Assembly (NCBI GenBank): GCA_035048485.1
Contig: CM068587.1
Coordinates: 48,111,996 to 48,175,995 of the forward strand
DNA length: 64,000 nucleotides
DNA from: Pteria penguin
Taxonomy: Eukaryota > Mollusca > Bivalvia > Pterioida > Pteriidae
Reading direction: 5' to 3'
The notes beneath the pieces were generated by a model that saw nothing but the letters and a program-made list of their open reading frames with translations, was not told the origin of the DNA and made no database searches. Positions 59,301 to 64,000 of this stretch are shown here, piece by piece. The translations under genes were made by a program, and so were the position numbers. The number at the start of each line of letters is the position of its first letter. The first letter of the stretch is position 1.

Positions 59301-60384
59301 TTCTGGTCTTTCATCCTATGCCCATGTTAGTATACGAGTCACAAATACCCTGATTTTTAATAGATCTTTTATCCTCGTATTAGCTCTGCTAACGTATCCA
59401 GAGAATCATTTGAGATCCGGTGTCATCTGTTGTCTGTATATAAGAAAGGGTTGTTGATTCTGATACGGCCCGAGTATGCTAATGTGCTGGTCTTGTTTAT
59501 GCTAATTAGATGTGAAAGAAACCCATGAACATACATGTTTATGACTGCATGAATTTTTATAAAACTTATGTAATTTTATTCTCTGATGGTCTTATATATC
59601 TTGGCCAGCTGTCCTGGGAATTTGACCAACAGGGACATCATTATTGTGTATTGTTATATCTCCTCCTAAAATGAGTTTGATGAGATTTAAAAGTAATGTT
59701 CCTATATTCGTTTGGTTTATCATAGATTTTCATGAGGTCATGAGGTCAAACCAGTATTTAATGGGCATCGTTAGGGAATGATGTATCCTTAATGCATAGT
59801 TTTACTTCTCATCATGATCTCTGAAGTTGGATATTACGTGAGCATACCGGTTCAATCTGGGCCTTTTGTTCCTGCATTTTCTGCTGACGGTAACATTGCA
59901 TTATTGCATTTATTTTCAATACGAAACTCTGAAACCGGAAGCGTGAACCGTTCTCAGTTTATGTGTTATGTTCTCATATAAAAGTCATCAACACAAACAA
60001 TTTTACGTCCCGATATAAATGTATCATCAGTGGAGAGACAGCATCCAGGAAAAAATACAGACACAAACTCTTTTAAGGGAATTTGCCGGGATCATCTGGT
60101 GTGAAAACCACTACAAATTGTGCATTTCTAATAAATGAAATCGCATCAGCCGTCGGCCGTAAATACTAAAACATTCAAAGCGGCAAAGAGGCATCATTAT
60201 ATGTAAATATTTCATAAACCAGTCCCGGTATGGCCAACCCCTTGGTGCCTTTCGTTGCGTATTCGGCAAAAATGTCAAATTACAAGTTTTACATATACGA
60301 ATCTTTTGCAACGCTCTGTTCATTTTGCTTTTGTCCTTTATATATAGTAACGATAAATAGTACCAACACTTAAAACAACGATGT
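59301..60384. other. Non-coding stretch
   Basis: I see no gene or clear repeat here. Confidence 0.45.
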
Positions 60385-60590
60385 ATTGATTGACAATTGT
60401 TTTACGTCACTTCACGATTGTTCCACGTATATGGCGACGGCATCTGCCTGATGTATCGCCTAGAAATTTATACCTTTGCAACGGATCCTCCGTGAGGGAT
60501 ATTTTTTGTACGTGCCACGCCTCAGTTTTATTGTCTCATCCGAAAGACAGGACATCAGTAACAAAGATGGGACAGAAATCATTCGATGTG
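60385..60590 (-). repeat. SINE fragment (family A)
   Basis: TTTTACGTCACTTCACGATT, ATATGGCGACGGCATCTGCC and CTCATCCGAAAGACAGGACA match family A in reverse orientation. The tRNA-like part is lost. Confidence 0.8.
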
Positions 60591-60879
60591 TTAATGACTG
60601 ATGTCATATTCCTGTCATAACTAACACATTGGGTGATTGTCTACTACAAATTACTTTATTAGGTGTTAATATATCTATTTAGATGCTTTAGATTGCGCTG
60701 TCGTGCTGCAGATGACGCTGTATTCGTTTTGAATTATCTGGATTAGACTCTGGTCAGGTATTTCGGTAGTGAACTTTACTCACAGAGAAACGAATGGTTC
60801 TAGATCTTTATCATTCGTAATCAATAGCAGTGTGATGAGAATTCAACTTCGATAGTATGGCATGGTGATGACTGTTGTT

Positions 60880-61353
60880 GTCCCCCGCTTTTTGCGAAAG
60901 CAAGGGGACATTAAATCTCATTCGTCAGTCTGTCCGTCTCTCTGTCTGCCCATCCGTCCGTCTGTCACAAAAACTATAACCTTGGTCATAACTTTTTAAC
61001 CGTAAGACGTAGGGCCTTCATTTTTGGCATGTGTGTCCCTAATTGCAATACCTTTCCGTTGGTATCAAAATTTTTATCATATGACCTTGATTGTGACCTT
61101 TGACCTACTTTCATGTAACTTTTTAATCGTAAGACGTAGGGCCTTCATATTTGACATGTGTGTCCCTAATTGCAATACCTTTTTGTTGTTATCAGGATTT
61201 TTCATCATGTGACCTTGATCGTGACCTTTGACCTACTTCAATGTAACTTTTTTACCGTTAGACGTAGGGTCTTCATATTTGGCATGTGTGTCTGTAGACA
61301 TATATGTCACAGATCACTGCACCCTTACTGATAGAACCCCGAAAGCGGGGGAC
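60880..61353 (+). mobile_element. Non-autonomous element with GTCCCCCGCTTT inverted ends
   Basis: The left end is GTCCCCCGCTTTTTGCGAAA and the right end is the reverse complement of GTCCCCCGCTTTCGGGG. Each end can also fold on itself. The core has about three 120-bp units with CGTAAGACGTAGGGCCTTCA and GTGTGTCCCTAATTGCAATA, related to the 31115 family. No coding potential. Confidence 0.7.
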
Positions 61354-62365
61354 CACAATTCTCTGAATTTACTTGTTAACACTTAATTGTTTATTGTACA
61401 CTTGCAAAGAAATATACACACACATGTTGCGTTGCGTTTCTTTATTCTAGCATATTTCCATTAGAATTTTATCATATTGTACACAAATGTTCCTTTTGAC
61501 AAGTCCTTGGGACAGGGACTGTTGGACAATACTCACTCAAGGTCACAACCTTAAATACATGTATTAGGAAAAGCGTTGATTTTAGGGATTTACCAACTTT
61601 TCGTGAATATCCTACAGACAATTCGTCATTCAGTTTTTTGGGGGTTTTTTTTTGGGGGGGGGGGGGGGGTTGCAGTTCGGGGAGCATCTATCCGTTTTAC
61701 TGATATTCTCATTTCTTTCTTAAGTAATAAGGGAAGGGTGATTTCATGGGGGTTGTCAATTAAACATAATGTATTTGAACCGTTTTCATAATTTTTGTCT
61801 GATACTTGTTCATTGCCACTAAAACTTTTTATAATTTTAATTTTATATCAAGAAGATACTATCTTTAATAGTTTAATATTTTATGTTTTGCTAAAGAAAG
61901 CGTGTTAATTGTTTTGGGGTTTTTTTCAATCAAATGTATGAAAATGTCAATTCACTGCATAGTTTGTATCATTTACTGTATACTAACTTACTGATAAAGT
62001 AGAAATTTGTTTCAACTGTTTGATTTTTCGTAGTCGGCTGTTTGCCTGATTTTATGACCGAAAACGATCGAGAGTATAAGATATAAAACGGTCCTTGATA
62101 ACACTTTGTATGAAAAATTCATGTTATGTTCCACATGACAGTGTATATATGACCGGCACATTAAAAACTAGGTCTTATTTATCTATCCAGTTGTAATAAA
62201 CTCGCGGGTAGGAGTATAATTTGTTTTATGCACGTGTGTATGCACGTACGTATGTATCGCTCATTTTCATCAGTCACACGACTTGACCTTTAGAGGGAAG
62301 GAGTCGGCAACTGAGAACATTTATCAATGTACATGTGCATTTCAGGAAATTTTACTCATCGGTCT
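61354..62365. other. Non-coding stretch
   Basis: T-then-G homopolymers lie at about 61636-61668. No gene is seen. Confidence 0.45.
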
Positions 62366-62615
62366 GGGACCAGTTGTTCGAAACTTTAATCACTGGTTAA
62401 GCTAACCAGTGGTTAAAGTTTGAGAGACATTTAATTTAATTTATCAGATTTCGGTATAAAAATTAAAAACATGTTACAATGTTATCTTTTTTTCATATAC
62501 TACAAATCAGTACACAGACTATGACTTAAAGTCTTTTCATCTCAAAGATATAGCCAGATGAAATTTAACCATTGGTTACCTTAACCAGTGGTTTAAGTTT
62601 CGAACAACTCGCCCC
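62366..62615. mobile_element. 250-bp MITE with AGTTGTTCGAAACTT ends
   Basis: Inverted ends of about 55 bp (GGGACCAGTTGTTCGAAAC at the left; the reverse complement of the right is GGGGCGAGTTGTTCGAAAC) each contain an inner palindrome around ACCACTGGTTA. The core is short and AT-rich. No clear target duplication was identified. Confidence 0.8.
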
Positions 62616-63224
62616 TGAGCGTGCACTCGGTTGATCACGTGATCTTAACTTTTAACGGATATTCGGTACTCGCAATATTATCAGCAGAAATCTACTCGCA
62701 GCAGTCAATACCATTATTACTAATATTACCCGTGTCTTTCCTCTAATGGAAATTAGCAAATCCCGGCGATCACTAATCGATGCTACAGTTCTAGTAATCA
62801 ATGATATTATAAAGGTACAATAAGGACTTCTTCGGTATACAGAACATTCGTTTCATAGCTTCATCTTATGTGTACGTAACTGGACCTGATATGTAGTAAT
62901 TAACAAAGAGCAGTGGAGAGATACTAATTCTTTGTGAAGGTAGGATCTTTCTCGCTCGTTTAACTGGATTCTATTTACCGTTTAGTTTAGTAAACTGTAT
63001 TTGAAATCTCTCTCTCTCTCTCTGTTGGCGATGTTGGTGCATTGTAATCAGTAAGAAATATCGGTCTTATCAAGTGACTTTACTATACCACATGTAAATT
63101 CCTTGCAGTAGTAAACCAGTATTCAGACGTATCATTTTTGGAATCTTGCGATGTTTTGCAGTCCGACTTTACTCAATCACTGTCTTCGTATTCTGTTCAT
63201 CTAAAACGGTAAAATTTTTATTTG
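62616..63224. other. Non-coding stretch
   Basis: No gene is supported. A GAAG|GTAGGA donor-like site near 62938-62943 and a CT microsatellite at about 63009-63023 are the only features seen. Confidence 0.4.
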
Positions 63225-63229
63225 TTTAT

Positions 63230-63390
63230 AGTTTTAAACCATACCAGAATTATTTTTGCATAGATGATGACGACACCTGTTTGGTGCATTGTCTGAAAAC
63301 TTTGGCCTACATTGGCGAGTAGTCAGAGATCATTTATGGGATACCGTCTACTGCGACATGAAGCCTCGACTTCTACTTCTTAGTCATTAT
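63230..63390 (-). repeat. Degenerate SINE fragment (family A)
   Basis: GATGATGACGACACCTGTTT and GGTGCATTGTCTGAAA resemble the GGTGACGGCATCTGCCTGAT and GATGCATTGCATACAAA words of family A. It is heavily diverged. Confidence 0.4.
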
Positions 63391-63561
63391 CACAGATACG
63401 GGGGGGGGGGGTGGGTAGAAAACAGTAAGTCGCCTAATGATTGTTTTAGACTTTATATTATTCACTATGACATAATATTATTTATTATGATCATTCAGCA
63501 AAGTTTTCGTGCTATTTTGTAATTATCAAGTGACTTAAGCGGAGACAGAAGACCAGGCCAC

Positions 63562-63936
63562 GAGGTTATAAAACTTTATGGAGCACGACTTGAGTGCTTC
63601 AAACTGAGTACGTGCTCAAACTCGAACACGACTCGAAATTCATCGAGATTAAAAAAAAATAGGAGCATGATAGCGTGTTCCAATCTCGAGCATGTGCTAA
63701 AAAATCACCAGACTGGTTAGAACCATACTCACAACCGTAACAACTCGTCCTTTTCCGTACGTAAAAAAATGGCAACGGTGTTCCGATTGCCATACTCAGA
63801 GCCGTACTCGAAATGTAAATATGGCGGCTTATAACAGAATTACCCAACTCGCCGTCCCCGTGCCTTTCATGACCGGTCAAATCCACTAGAGGGTCTTGAG
63901 GAAGATAAAGTCGTACTCGAAAGTGTTTATAACCTC
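63562..63936. mobile_element. 375-bp MITE with GAGGTTATAAA ends
   Basis: The left end is GAGGTTATAAAACTTT followed by GAGCACGACTT. The reverse complement of the right end is GAGGTTATAAACACTTTC followed by GAGTACGACTT. The core is full of ACTCGA/TCGAGT-type words. Sequence of similar composition continues to the window end. Confidence 0.6.
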
Positions 63937-64000
63937 ACCCGTACTCATACTTGAAAGCCGGGCTCGAGCGAGTACGGATTTGGAATATGAGTACTGGTTT

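Overview
The window looks like a repeat-rich metazoan genome, most likely a bivalve mollusc. The reasons are AT-rich intron-bearing DNA, a single-exon B-box/propeller TRIM-like gene, two families of tRNA-derived SINEs, bivalve-style dispersed repeats with internal tandem units (pearl/HINE-like), and a first exon of synaptotagmin-14. There are no bacterial features, no rRNA genes and no convincing stand-alone tRNA genes. The species cannot be named from sequence alone.

Region 1 (about 1.2-4.8 kb) holds a nearly intact Penelope-like retroelement. It has an N-terminal ORF, a reverse transcriptase ORF in the -1 frame joined at a textbook slippery heptamer, a GIY-YIG endonuclease cut off by one in-frame stop, and a complete type I hammerhead ribozyme just downstream.

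Region 2 (7751-24183) is the main discovery. It is a single 16.4-kb transposon flanked by a perfect 6-bp target duplication (AGTTTG). Its ends are an inverted terminal motif followed by about 0.5-kb arrays of the palindrome CTCGTAATTACGAG. Two genes point inward, each beginning a few bases from an array: a SAM-like/HECT-type E3 ligase gene (two exons, one homopolymer frameshift) and an intact two-exon DDE integrase of 416 codons. The introns contain further insertions, including a 2.1-kb relative of the same family (20158-22263) whose subterminal arrays use a different palindrome. A third related terminus lies at 9113, and an array of a third palindrome at 13.4 kb.

Region 3 (24.2-35 kb) carries the TRIM-like gene, a local duplication of a SINE plus TTTA microsatellite, several dispersed repeats and a broken LINE. 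Region 4 (36.6-41.3 kb) is a second decayed two-gene DNA transposon (DDE transposase and a divergent Cys-rich gene), itself invaded by a 723-bp MITE with an 8-bp target duplication and by a SINE.

Region 5 (41.3-64 kb) is largely non-coding. It includes the transmembrane exon of a synaptotagmin-14 gene (48.5 kb), a candidate alternative first exon of matching splice phase (56.8 kb), a 46-bp minisatellite, and a 2.8-kb, 61-bp satellite that arose by amplification of an internal piece of a SINE. MITEs and SINE fragments fill the rest.
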